64,000 nucleotides of DNA from Boswellia sacra (Eukaryota > Streptophyta > Magnoliopsida > Sapindales > Burseraceae): positions 1,702,501 through 1,766,500 of the forward strand of contig SNVD02009519.1 in the NCBI GenBank assembly GCA_013180625.2, read 5' to 3'. The translations under genes were made by a program, and so were the position numbers. The notes under the pieces are model-generated. The model made no database searches. It was given only the letters and a program-made list of their open reading frames with translations, and was not told the DNA's origin. Below, piece after piece: positions 1 through 10,599 of this stretch; positions within the stretch are counted from its first letter, which is position 1, and every line of letters begins with the position of its first letter.

Positions 1-505
1 TATAAATTATATGCTGGGCTTCTCAAACCACTTGGTGGATCAGGGGTACAGCTGCTATAGCTCAATACCACATATACTTCACCTTTTCGATTTTGTTTCA
101 GTTGGTCGACTCCGTTTGATGATTGTGGTCCACCACCAAGTGCTGCAGCAACAGATTCAACATGAGAATTAATATCCACAATTAAGCTTTTCAATTAAAT
201 TTTTTCTTATCTTTAGAAGAGATGACACTAGAACTCTCCACTACATTTTCCAAAAAGTAAAGCATATTATAAATTACCTTGATGTATAGTAGGATGGGAA
301 GTGGATAAACAAATAGAAAAAAAGATGACAAAAGAAATCGTAGCCCGATAAGTGGACTACAGCAAGCTGCGAAATTATAGCAAGCTGCCAAGAGAAACAT
401 CATTACCTATAATAAGTATCACTACCACAAAAATGAAAGAAGCAAATCAAACCACTAAACAAACAAACCAAAAAAAAACTCCAGCATAAAAGATTACCTG
501 GGCAT
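1..505 (-). CDS. 5' end of an unidentified gene (partial, runs off the window)
   Basis: Two minus-strand exons are inferred. The first has a start codon at 505-503 and only eight coding bases (ATG CCC AG) before a GTAATC donor at 497. The second begins after an AG at 188-187 and stays open to base 1. The join makes AG+C=Ser, giving MPSLIVDINSHVESVAAALG and then a hydrophilic stretch ending PPSGLRSPAYNL at the window edge. About 65 codons are visible without a stop. I do not recognise the family. The CT-rich (minus strand) sequence upstream would be the leader. The frame and splice phase agree well, but the call rests on one short open exon. It could be a chance open frame. Confidence 0.42.
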
Positions 506-970
506 CGTTAGCTTTTTTTGTTTCGTAAAAAATTATAAGTCCATATAAGCAAAATTAGAACAATCTCAACAACAAATTGAGTTACCGTTATAGAAAGTAC
601 ATAACATTTTACCAGCCCCAAAATCTAAAACAAGCCACTCAAGACAGACCCAAACAAGAAAAAAAACGGCTTCAACAGGAAAATGAAAAAGAAGAGAGAG
701 CAAGAGAGACAAGAGGAGAGGAGAGAAAATACACAACGATGGAGAGACTAGAAGCGTGAGAAATGAAAATCAATTAGTTATTTCGATTTTGTAAGTGAAT
801 TGATGCATCAGAAATTTGTTACATGCATGAGAGAGGAATTGATGAGGAGTGAGGAAGGGACCAAGGGAGTGACGGATCGATGAAGAGAGGGAGGCGAATG
901 AGTGAAGTGCAGTGAGGGAATGAGAAAAATGTGGCGGCTAGGGCAGAATAGAAAGGGGAAATACGAAATG
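506..970 (-). promoter_or_regulatory. CT-rich leader/promoter region of the partial gene
   Basis: On the minus strand this stretch is strongly pyrimidine-rich, especially 640-760 and 840-960, as in many plant 5' leaders. It lies directly upstream of the inferred start at 505. The opposite-strand frame at 577-759 (Arg/Glu/Lys-rich) is a by-product of the purine-rich strand. No TATA box is assigned with confidence. Confidence 0.3.
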
Positions 971-1065
971 GAAAGAGAGAAAGGCAATATTCAAAGTAGT
1001 GTCAATTCTGTAATTATATATGTTAAGATCACTGTCAAATAAATAGAAAAAGCGAGTTGACTTTT

Positions 1066-1768
1066 TTAAGCTTCATCATATTTGACTCCTTTTAGAAAAA
1101 CACTCAAATATATTAAAGCCCATGTGTCAAATATTTCATAAATTTCTTGTAGTGTGTCTTGTTGTATATTTTTCTGCTCATGTATCAACAATGAGCTTTG
1201 CAACTCATTAATTGATAATGTGCCAATATCTTTTGATTCTTCAATCACACAAACAACAAAATTAAATTTGGATGTTAGAGAACGAAGAATTTTTTCAATA
1301 ATGGTAACATCATCAAGGCTTTGCACATTGATGCACCACTTATTGCCGTTGTCATCGTCCTCAAGATATAATTTGTAACCGATTAAGCCCTCTTCATTCA
1401 TAGAGTCTTAAACTCAAAATAAGCGCTTGAAGATGTACCATTTTGCCCTTGCTATTCCTTGGAACTTCTTCTTCATAAAGTCCCAAATTTGCTTGGAAGT
1501 ATCCTTCCTAAGGATTGTTTCCATGATAGAGCAATCAATAGCTTGGAACAAGTAGTTTTTTGCCTTGAGATCCTTGAACATCTGCCCCACAAGCTCTGCT
1601 TTATGCATACCCGTCGGAGTAACCCTAGTTGCTGGTTTAATAATTCCAGTAGCCATAACCTACTAATACTCCTTAGACTTGAAGTAGCTCTCCATTAACA
1701 TGCTCCAATGATCATAGTGACCTTCAAAGAGAGGAATTGTAGGTTGTATATAATTCTCAGAAGCCATG
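1066..1768 (-). pseudogene. Ty1/copia gag remnant
   Basis: Read on the minus strand from ATG at 1768, it starts MASENYIQPTIPLFEGHYDH and continues with WSMLMESYFKSKEY, the usual N-terminus of plant copia Gag. Further on are a KQIWDFMKKKF segment and the conserved block DDVTIIEKILRSLTSKFNFV ... IEESKDIGTLSINELQSSLL. At least two in-frame stops interrupt it: tandem stops after SKEY near 1671, and one after FKRLF near 1414. There is also sequence loss between the second and third blocks. The nucleocapsid zinc knuckle, protease, integrase and RT are absent, so the element is truncated at its 3' side (near 1060). It follows the primer-binding site and LTR at 1852-4342. Confidence 0.85.
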
Positions 1769-1851
1769 ATTGTACCTAGAGTAAAAGTGACTCTCAAGCT
1801 CACGTTTTCCTTTTTGTGGCTCCCTCACATGGCTTTTGTTAGCTAACCGTA

Positions 1852-1863
1852 GCTCTGATACCA
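1852..1863 (-). promoter_or_regulatory. Primer-binding site (initiator tRNA-Met) of the copia fragment
   Basis: On the minus strand this reads TGGTATCAGAGC, the standard plant copia primer-binding site complementary to the initiator tRNA-Met 3' end. It lies one base inside the LTR end at 1865 and about 85 bp before the gag start, which fixes the element as minus-oriented. Confidence 0.85.
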
Positions 1864-2934
1864 TTGTTACACACTCTGGTACCGATATGTAAAATTTTGA
1901 TATCATGTGTTATGAATAACTTAACAGAAATTGTTAAAACACAATTAACAGGGGTGAATATCTGGATAAATTTGTTCAATATAAAATAGCTTTTGTATAG
2001 GCATTACATCAACTAAATGATAACGTGAATCGATGAATATAGGACCATGATCTACCACTAAACCACTACTAACTTATAGATAAAATAATAAGAAAACTAA
2101 TATGCTTAAGATCACTCACATGAAGTGACCAAATTAAAGTCAATAACTTATTCTTAAAAAATAGGATACATTATCTGTAAAGTCTCAAAGAAAATTAATA
2201 TGTATGCATTTATGTATTATAAAATTTAGAAATTATGTTTAAGAATTAGTGGATTGGAAAATGAGTGGATTTATAGGCCTATGAGTTGGGGCCTTATATT
2301 TAGGGAAGATGGGATTTTTCTAGAAGTAGAAAAAGAAGGAAAAAAAAAGAAGAGAGTTTCACGGTTACAAGGGAGGAAAAGAGAAAAAGGAGAAGAAGAA
2401 AAGAGAGGGAAGAAAAGAGGGAAAAATTTTCAAAGAAGTGTATAAGCTTGGAAAACAAGTAGGGATTTTCTAACACTATGCTTACCTCATGTCATGTATT
2501 TTGTTGTTTAATTGATATTGGTTTGTTATGCATGTGATCTATTCTAAATTGATTGTTTTGTTGCTTCGATGATGAACTATGAGTGAAGCTACTTATTGTG
2601 AGTTGATTTTTTATGGTCTGAATGAGGAACTATGTGTGAAAACTAAATGTTGACGAAGTGAAGTATAGATGGTTTTGAGGGGAGTTGTAGTTCATGTGAC
2701 TGTCTTGTGTTATTTGAGCTGATGCATTTTTCTAGATTGAGAATTGTATGATTTTTCATTTGTTTAGGAAAATAGACATATGAAGCTTTAATTAGCCACT
2801 GATTTCATTGAATTTAGAGTTAAAATGAATTTTTGGTGAATTTTTGAAGTTGGAAGTCGAAATCTGGAAATAAGTTGGTGTAACCGACTTAATGGAACAG
2901 GTTCACGATTGTGTGTGTAGCTTCTGACTTTTTG

Positions 2935-3430
2935 CTCGACACCACTCGACACTTGCTTGTTGAGTGTCGAGTGGTATCTGTCGAGTGTCGGTTGGGACGT
3001 GTCGAGCGTCGAGTGCATAGTATTGCATGTTGCATGCATGACTTGACGTGGGGGTTTGAGTGTCGAGTGTATAACGTCGAGTGTCGAGGGACAAGTGTCG
3101 AGTGTCGAGAGGCCTATGTTGAGTGTCGGGTGTGAGTAGTGTCAAGTGTTGAGAGGCCTATGTTGAGTGTCGGGTGTGAGCAGTGTCGTGTATCGAGAGG
3201 CCTATATCGAGTGTCGGGTGTGAGCAATGTCGAGTGTAGAGTGGCATATGTCATGGGTCGAGCAAACAGTGTCGCGCGTTGTGTGCGCGACTCGACACGC
3301 ATGTTCGAATGTCGAGTGTCGAGTGTCGAGTGGCACAGTGTCGAGTGTCGAGCGAACAGTGTCGCGCGTCGCGTGCGAGAGTCGATGCGAGTGTCGAGTG
3401 TCGAGGTGCACAGTGTCGAGTGTCGAGCAA
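2935..3430. repeat. GTCGAGT minisatellite inside the solo LTR
   Basis: Some 500 bp consist of degenerate repeats of GTGTCGAGTGTCGAG-type units with frequent CGAC/GTCG words. Several frames stay open through it on both strands because the unit lacks stop codons. These are not genes. The block is CpG-rich compared with its surroundings. Confidence 0.85.
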
Positions 3431-3545
3431 AATTACAGAACCAACCCAAATCGATTGTACACTTCCCAAAAAATTCGGGATTTTGCATAAAAATTGTATT
3501 TTTGAGATTTATCGTAGAAATTATGCAAAAAGGTTATAAATGTAT

Positions 3546-3870
3546 GCATTGGACCTTAGATGGGCCGTTTTGTATACGGATCCAAGGAAAATACGGATAT
3601 GAAATCCTTAGTGTTGGACCTTGGATGGGCTTTTTTGTATACGGATCCAGGGGGAACACGAAAATAATAATATAATGTGTTGGACCTTGGATAGGTCGTT
3701 TTATATACGGATCCATGAAGAACACGAATATAATAATATAATGTGTGGACCTTGGATGGGTCGTTTTGTATACGGATCCAAGGGGAACACAAATATAATA
3801 ATATAATGTGTTAGACCTTGGATGGGCCGTTTCGTATACGGATCCAAGGGGAACACGAATATAAATTTGA
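3546..3870. repeat. Five ~65-bp tandem repeats
   Basis: Five consecutive copies of a unit beginning TTGGACCTTGGATGGGCCG and containing GTATACGGATCCA and GGGGAACACGAATATAATA. The first copy differs most. The direct head-to-tail array has no unique spacers, so it is not a CRISPR array. It lies within the solo LTR. Confidence 0.85.
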
Positions 3871-4439
3871 TGTGCGAATGAACATAATTGTTTGATTTAT
3901 TATGATTGGGTGTGCAACTTTGTAATTGAGTAATTGTTAAATGCGTGTGATTTAGTATAATGTTAGAATTTTTCCTATTGGGCTTTATGCTCACCCCCTC
4001 CCTCCACAGGTACACAGAAAGATACTCACACTAGTGGTGTTCCAGAGCTTTCCTAGAGAGTCCAGAGTCTGCATGCCTACAATAATTTTTGGGGACGGTC
4101 TTGATTCTTCTAGCTTGTGATAGGAGATTTTGTTATGTGACTATAATCTTATGTGTTGATTTTAGTCACCAATGTATGTACAGTTGATTCTGAATAAATG
4201 GTCATATGTTGTAAGGAATTCATGTGATGTATTAAAAAAAATATATTGATGATGTCCTTTTATTAATTTCTAATTCAATCACCCCTAAGGTCTCTAAATA
4301 AGAGGCATTAGGGCGTGACATTATCTGCATAAAACTCTAACAAGAATTCACCTCATTATATCCAGCGATTGTAAAGGGTGATAAATTTAAAGGTTAAAAA
4401 GCAATTCTATGGAAACAAAGGAACTCACTTTCCTTAGTA

Positions 4440-5690
4440 GCTTGAAATAGATTTCAAGCTTTATGCTCTTCCCAAGATGGTTGGGTGGATTATGGAACAA
4501 ACTTTCTACATCAAAACTTCTGGTCTCGTGCTACTTGACCTCCTTTTAGAGTTTCGCAGAGAGCTTCCAGAAAGTCATCAACTACTTTGTCTCTTATCCC
4601 TATAATCTTATCGCTTCTGATATTATAATTTCGATTGTAGATACGTCTGCTTTACATAGGTAGCACCATTCACAGAAAGTAAAGTTTACTATTTCATCCT
4701 AATTCATATAAAGATAACTTATGACATTAATTATACTTTTTTATATTATTGTTGAATCCGGCAAACTAATTTAAGGTTATGCGTGAATTGAATTCTTAAC
4801 ATAGAATTGGAGCCCTATTAGAATTATATTGAGGAACAGTCATGGATTTGAATTTTCTTTTCTGAGTGTTAATTAAAAAAATGTTATAGTTGACCAATAT
4901 GTAAGCCCACGAAGAGATTTATGTAATACTATTTATTTGGATATTTGTGCATAGAATATGACAAGTGATATGACACAATATGATATACATGTACCACACG
5001 TGATGGCAATTTCAAATTTTATAATTAAAAATTTGTAATATTATTTATTTGAATCTATGTGAATAGAGAGGACACTTGATGTAAAAGATGGGTGTTTCTT
5101 ACAAATGTCATTACATAAAAGAAGTCAATGTCTAGTAAATGAGAACTAAAGTAGGGAACCAAAGATAACATGAAGACTGATGAATCCTATATTGGATACT
5201 TAACGGGGAGTTTTAGAGTATATAAAAAAGTTGGTTACTCAATCTATCATGTTAACATTTTGGATTGGATATCTGAAGCCTCAATAAAGACTAAAGATTA
5301 GATGGAGAATGAAAGCTGTATGCTGCAATTTTGTGTCCAATCCAAGACACTTTTTTTCAGAATTGATCACATAAGCATAGAAAAGCGAGGGATCCACAGA
5401 GATAACAGTCACACCCAATAAAAGAAAAATTGAGAACCCGATAGGCCTCTGTAGGTCAATGATATTCTTCACGTAATACAAGCCTTTGGCTATGAATTCA
5501 TAACAAGCTTGTGCTAGTCCTTAACACTAATGCTCCTAATCTCTGCAATTTCGACACCAGAATGTGGAGCTCTTTGAAGGTTTCCTGAGACTGAGTTTGT
5601 TCCATGATCTCCAAGTTCTCTAGAAAATTGCCTTCTTGTACCTTCCTCTAAGTCCAACACGTGAGCTGACCTGAACAAATAAACATAACA
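4440..5690 (-). pseudogene. CNGC-like pseudogene fragment (third paralogue type)
   Basis: Three minus-strand blocks are collinear with CNGC exons. 5520-5690 encodes an N-terminal segment containing VLDLEEGTRRQFSRELGDHG. 5281-5481 encodes transmembrane segment S1 (FSIFLLLGVTVISVDPSLFY, then KKCLGLD), matching SLDPLFFY..KKCLDLD of the intact gene at 24402-29418. About 4440-4640 matches the C-linker exon (NPPNHLGKSIKLEIYFKLL against NLPKDLRRDIKRHLCLALL). Stops and frame breaks separate the blocks, and S2-S6 and the nucleotide-binding exon are missing. The N-terminal block is repeated in decayed form at 19756-19925, so this type once had more than one copy here. Confidence 0.72.
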
Positions 5691-6068
5691 AGTTTAATTG
5701 ACTTTCAGCAATATTGTTCAAAATACACCACGCAGCCACTTAACTTACATAATGAACAATGCGAAAGCTCTTTGATTTCTGCAAATTTGTCCACCAAATT
5801 TCAAAGACTGGCTCTTTTACCAATCAGCGCTTTAATGGGGAGTGGCATGTTGCCACTTGGGCTACTCAAATAGTATTTAACGATTAATTAATGGAGGATG
5901 CTTATTGCTGGTTAAATAAACCATATCGAGGACTTGCAGAATGAGTTAAAGTCAACGATTTTTATTTAATTTATGACTCCACCATTGACCCGATGCGTCG
6001 CTTTTCTCATAAGAATAACTTTCTTCTTCTCGATTGTTTACCAAATTACTGTCTTGCACTCATGCAAT

Positions 6069-6614
6069 TAGGGGTGGCAATTTGCCCCGCCGGGTCCGGG
6101 GCCCCGGTTTGCCCCGGACAAATGGGGCGGGGCAAGACCCGCCCCAAAACTGTTTTGGGGCGGTCTGGGGCAAAAGAATTCTGCCCCGGTAGGGGCGGGT
6201 CAGGGTCCGGGTCTAACACTTAGCCCCGTTCGACCCGCCCCGCCCCGCACAGTATAAGGGTGTATATGATAAAAAATAAACTATTGGGACTTAAATGATA
6301 TTATTAGGGGTGATTGTAACACGTTTGAATATATTAGAGGGTTGACAGTAAGTAAAATAATATGATAAAAATTAGAGGTTGTAAATGTTATAGGGGGTTG
6401 ATTGCAAAAAATAAAAATATTATAGGGGGTTAATTGCAAAAATATAAATGTTTAGGGGCGGGGCGGGGCGGGTCTAATTTGTTCAAAATTTTTTTGCCCC
6501 GCCCCGCCCCGCCCCGCAACGGGGCAATGGGGCGGGACAGGGCAAAAAAAATTTGAACGGGGCGGGGTTGGGTACCGGCCGCCCCGAACCCGCCCCGCCC
6601 CATTGCCATCCCTA
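6069..6614. mobile_element. Non-autonomous hAT-type element with 8-bp target duplication
   Basis: The ends are TAGGGGTGGCAA and TTGCCATCCCTA, near-perfect terminal inverted repeats of the common plant hAT form. The flanking 8-mer CATGCAAT is present at 6061-6068 and 6615-6622. The subterminal regions are extremely GC-rich (runs of GGGGC and GCCCC) around an AT-rich core with GGGGTTG/TTGCAAAA repeats. No transposase is encoded. The frames at 5993-6223 and 6430-6634 only reflect the GC-rich repeats. Confidence 0.9.
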
Positions 6615-6622
6615 CATGCAAT

Positions 6623-8095
6623 CGCTTGCTTCACTGTGTCAACAATATCTACCTAATTGTCCTCCACTATACATACAAATTCTTTTAATCATAGCTTTTT
6701 TATATTGGAGCAAATTTATATTTCCCTGCAATTTCGAGGCATATTTCGTGTAAATTGCTAGCTCGTCCAACCCATGAAGAAAACAAGGAACAAAAGAACC
6801 AGCATAGAATAGTAGGAAGACAATATCGATCGTAGAAATCCAACAAAGGAACCCAGAACAATAGCCACGTACGGTCCCCATCTTGTCCAATATCCGGGCA
6901 CTTTTTATCATCATTGTACGAGGAATATTATAGATCAACAAAGAATCCAATGAAATGACCTTCACGTGCACAATAATTTTCTTCAGTAATTGGTGCAGAA
7001 GAAAAGAATTCAATTTAACTTATAATTCATTGAGGAAAATTCAATAAACAGTGCAATAGATAACCAACCCAAAACAATCACTAATAGGCTAAAAATAGAT
7101 ATAAATCCTAATACAAAAAGAGAAATTATTAGGTTTCAGATGATTATTTAAAGCTTACATAAAATGATCTTAGATAACATAAAATTTAAGCTCTGACTAC
7201 TATTTCTTCGGTCAACCAGAAAAACATGTTAGTTGATAAGACGACTTTAGTTATAATTTCTACCGAGATATCACTAGTTTTTTTCTTTTTTTTTTTTTCG
7301 TAGTGTAAAGTGGGAAAAGAATAGTTTACAGGGGACAGTAATTAAGTCAGGGAATTTTTCAAGTTGAATGGAAGCCACTAACTAAAAAGTACTAATTAAC
7401 TAAGGAATTGACCTTATGTGAACCCAAAAGAAAAGTCGTTAATCATAAATTTCGTATATGCATGTTTAGTGGAAGCCACGCATGCACGTCTAGCTAAAGA
7501 ATTGACCTAATCCCATCATGTCCATTCCTTCACATAGAATCATCTAAAAAGCGATAGGACTTGCAATAATTTTAAGTTATCTTCCCGACCATGTGAGAAC
7601 TTCTGATGTTTTGCTTTTGGCAGAAGTTTTCGAAGGTGTTGGTGGAATTTATAACATGTAAAAGAGAAACGAGGGTTTACAATTTAATTTTATTTTATGT
7701 GCATGATTGTTAATTATTCGAAGGCCACTTTCCTGTCAAAAATCTGACACGAGTTTGGTTAAAATAATCGTATCAAGCTTAGGAAGTTGATCAAATTGTT
7801 GATGTCTCAGCTTGGATTAGCCTATCTTCTTAAGAATTAAACACCTAGATTTTACCGCACCTAATTGACTCTTAACCGAAAGAGAAACTCTCGGACGGGT
7901 TTGTCTTGTCTACTACGATAATTCAATGTAGATAGTCCCTGAATTTTATACAAAAAGAAGTTATGGCGTTGCATTATTTTGATGCCAATCAGGGCCAAAC
8001 TTTCTTGAAAAGAGACAAAGGACCTATATAATAATAAGTGATACATTTTTTCAATGACAAGATTACATTTATTATTTACGGTAATTACATCAACA
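6623..8095. other. No gene recognised (AT-rich, decayed)
   Basis: One 124-codon minus-strand frame (6639-7013) contains hydrophobic stretches and a LDKMG..WISTIDIVFLLFYAG segment that only faintly recalls a CNGC S1 helix. I do not call it. A 45-bp sequence near 7335-7380 (AGTCAGGGAATTTTTCAAGT) recurs near 19186-19210, so part of this interval is a shared repeat. Confidence 0.4.
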
Positions 8096-8099
8096 CTAA

Positions 8100-9405
8100 G
8101 GTATGGAAACTTGTAAAGCAAATACTCATGCGCAAACGCAAGCAGAGAAGACACTTTATGTCCCTTCTAAGATCCTTGGGAACACCTCTGGTTTCTCGCC
8201 AATTGTATTGCTCTTAATCGCTCTTTTGAGGGAGCAAGTAGTGGGACATCCACTGTTCTGCATCAGTCCTTTTCACTCTCAACTTCTATAATCTGAAGCT
8301 TTATACTGCAAATGTCTGTTTCAAAGCAACTGTTGTTCATCAAAACCTATAATGCTGGGCCTATAAATTTCTTAATGCATGTTCTCTATATCACTTTTAC
8401 ATGAGTCATGCAACTTTTGAAACCCAAACCCAAGCTTGAAGTCATAATCCACAGCAAGTATATTTTATCACGCTGCCACATATCAAAGAGTACTTTATTA
8501 ATTGTGATTCTCGTAGTATGAGCAAACACATTTTCTGAAAAGAAAATATTAATATTAAGACATGAATGATATGTTTTACTTAATTAGTATTTAGAGACCA
8601 ATGTAAGGGTCCACATGTAACAAACCTGTGGAAACGCATAAATATTCAATGCCATTACAAGCCCGATACATCTGATGAGAAAGAAATACAATACGAAGGC
8701 GAATAGAAATAAAGATTGCAAGGCAAATTTCCGATACAAAACTACTTGTTTCAACGTTTTGCCCCAGGGCATTGCAAAGAATTTACAACCATGCATCAGA
8801 ATGCAGTAGGCATATGCATCTATCAAACGATAATAAGAATGAGGTGCCTAGATGAATACTAAACTTTGAGAGCTCCTATATATATTAGATTTTCATAATC
8901 ACCCATGTTAGATCCCACCTCCAGATCAAATTAGCTATGTATTAACATAAACGTGTATAGGAAGTACAAATCTTGTTTGTGCACAACTCAGATTTTGCAG
9001 GTCCTTGATTTCATTTTATAGCTACATGAAAATCTAACCCTTCGACCCAATCACACCTTTGACGTGCGAATAATCCAAGTTATTATTATATTTTGCCATT
9101 GGCATTTTCACCTGTTTATTAGTAATTTTGTCCCCTCATAAATATTTGTTTATAAAATATAAATTTACCATGGTTTAACCGTGGTACAAAATGCAAAGTA
9201 GCCTTCTCGAACGATCGGTGTAACACCAATCTCTGTCAAACAAAATAATTTTTCTTGATATCAAACTATGACAAATACAACATAACTGCTGTGCACAGAT
9301 ACAAAGGAACGGAAAAGAGTGCCCAAAGGATGATATGAAATGAAAAGAGAGAGAAACTTATTGCTTAAGGAACACAAAATGATGACGAATCTGCATTATT
9401 TAGTC
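8100..9405 (-). pseudogene. CNGC1-like pseudogene fragment (exons 6, 5, end of 4 and intron 3)
   Basis: At DNA level this stretch follows the intact gene at 24402-29418 in order. 8110-8320 matches exon 6 (C-linker) with an internal deletion. 8665-8790 matches exon 5 (pore exit/S6) and its flanking intron (CATGTGGACC against CATGTAGAGC). 8880-9000 matches the exon 4 donor region. 9000-9400 matches intron 3 just downstream of exon 3. A deletion has removed the equivalent of about 1.4 kb including most of exon 4. Frames are broken. The matching 5' part of a similar copy is at 18183-18950. Confidence 0.75.
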
Positions 9406-9772
9406 CAAGTTGATATAAGCTCCAAGTTGAGGTATGACTAAAAAAGAATATGATTTCTTTAGTCCAATACGAAATTATATAGTATAATGCTGGATTGACA
9501 CAATCACATAGTGCATTTAAGGTTGTTCTGTTTAACTTCTAAAACTATGCTACCTTCTTCTACATTGAAGAAGAAAACTATGACGAATGAGGTCATTTCT
9601 TTTAATATCCATTGCTTTTGTAGTTTTCTTATGCTATAATCATAAATCACAAGTTCCCCGCAAAACCTACAATTCATCAAACATGCTTCTTGAATGAGAC
9701 AAACGTACTCATCTGGAATACTATTTCGTTTTGTTTATGTGATGTGTTAAACAAATTATAAATTACCTTGTA

Positions 9773-10328
9773 GTGCCAACTCATCATCAATTTATATTCT
9801 AAATTTAAATTGCCTTAAATTATCCCACCCAACTTTCTAAAAAAAAAAAAAATCTCTCAATCCCTCTAATATCTTCCTTTTTCTTATTTTGAAATTCAAA
9901 TTGAGGATGAGATCTATTTAGCTTCAAAGGTTTAATAATAATTTCTCTCTCTTCCCCGTTCCCCTTATATTCTGCATTATTACAATTTATACCCTTCATA
10001 TGACTTTGTTATTATTTATATAATAACTTAATGTTAATTGAAGTACTTTAAAAATAAATAAAAAAGGGACACGAAGTCGAGTGTCGCCGCTAGCCATTCA
10101 TAGCCAATGGCATTTCTTTGCAATGGCAGCCATATTTTTGGGGAAAGAAAACAATAGGCAAGGAGAATTTCAAAGTAATTAGTAAAAGAAAAATATTAGA
10201 GGGATTAAGATATTTTTTTTTCTTAGAGAGTTGGGTAGGATAATTACAAAAAATTTAAATTTAAGAACAAAATAGGGTGAAATTCAAATTAATGATGAGA
10301 TGGATTTAAATTGATGATGAGTTGACAC
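9773..10328. mobile_element. MITE with long terminal inverted repeats
   Basis: The left end GTGCCAACTCATCATCAATTT is matched in reverse complement by the right end (GTGTCAACTCATCATCAATTT). The inverted similarity continues for over 100 bp per side (TCCCTCTAATAT, TATCC(C/T)ACCCAACT). The loop contains no protein-coding frame. Long TIRs suggest a Mutator-type non-autonomous element, but I could not see a clear target duplication. Confidence 0.65.
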
Positions 10329-10599
10329 CGCATGATATCTAATAATTTATTTAGCACACTACCTAAGCAAAATAAGGTGATATATCAAGCATGTATAAGA
10401 ATTTCTCGAAGGGTTATAGCTTAAAAGAGATGGTAGACAGAAAGTTTAGTGGCAGCACGTCGTATGTATATCCATAAAAACCACGTGTACGAAAATATAA
10501 ATAGTTAACAATAACACGCATTGCCTGCAGTAAAACCTTTCCCCAGCATTAAGAATTAACATTGGTAAATGAATTGTCTAATTAATAGCCCCAATCAGT

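Larger units (their letters stand above)
2176..4320. mobile_element. Solo LTR (~2.1 kb, probably Ty3/gypsy-type)
   Basis: It begins TGTAAAGTCTC and ends GGGCGTGACA, so it has TG..CA termini. The 5-bp sequence TTATC is present on both sides (2171-2175 and 4321-4325), the target-site duplication expected of an LTR insertion. No gag or pol is present, so it is a solo LTR left by LTR-LTR recombination. Read on the minus strand it starts TGTCACGCCC, a start often seen in plant gypsy LTRs, but orientation and superfamily are inference. It contains two internal tandem-repeat blocks, listed separately. Confidence 0.8.
1865..4342 (-). mobile_element. copia 5' LTR split by a solo LTR insertion
   Basis: The LTR of the minus-oriented copia fragment runs from TGTTAC (1865) to CTAACA (ending 4342), giving TG..CA ends with short inverted termini. 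It is interrupted at 2176-4320 by an unrelated solo LTR flanked by TTATC repeats. Removing that insertion and one copy of TTATC restores an LTR of about 328 bp (1865-2175 plus 4326-4342). The other LTR of this element is not in the window. Confidence 0.72.

Noticed and set aside
3139..3675. 178-codon plus-strand open frame and several overlapping frames on both strands
   Set aside because: They arise from the stop-free CGAGTGT minisatellite in the solo LTR. All six frames are partly open and the peptide is a simple repeat.
3546..3870. Regularly spaced repeats that might suggest a CRISPR array
   Set aside because: The ~65-bp units are head-to-tail with no unique spacers and lie within a plant LTR.
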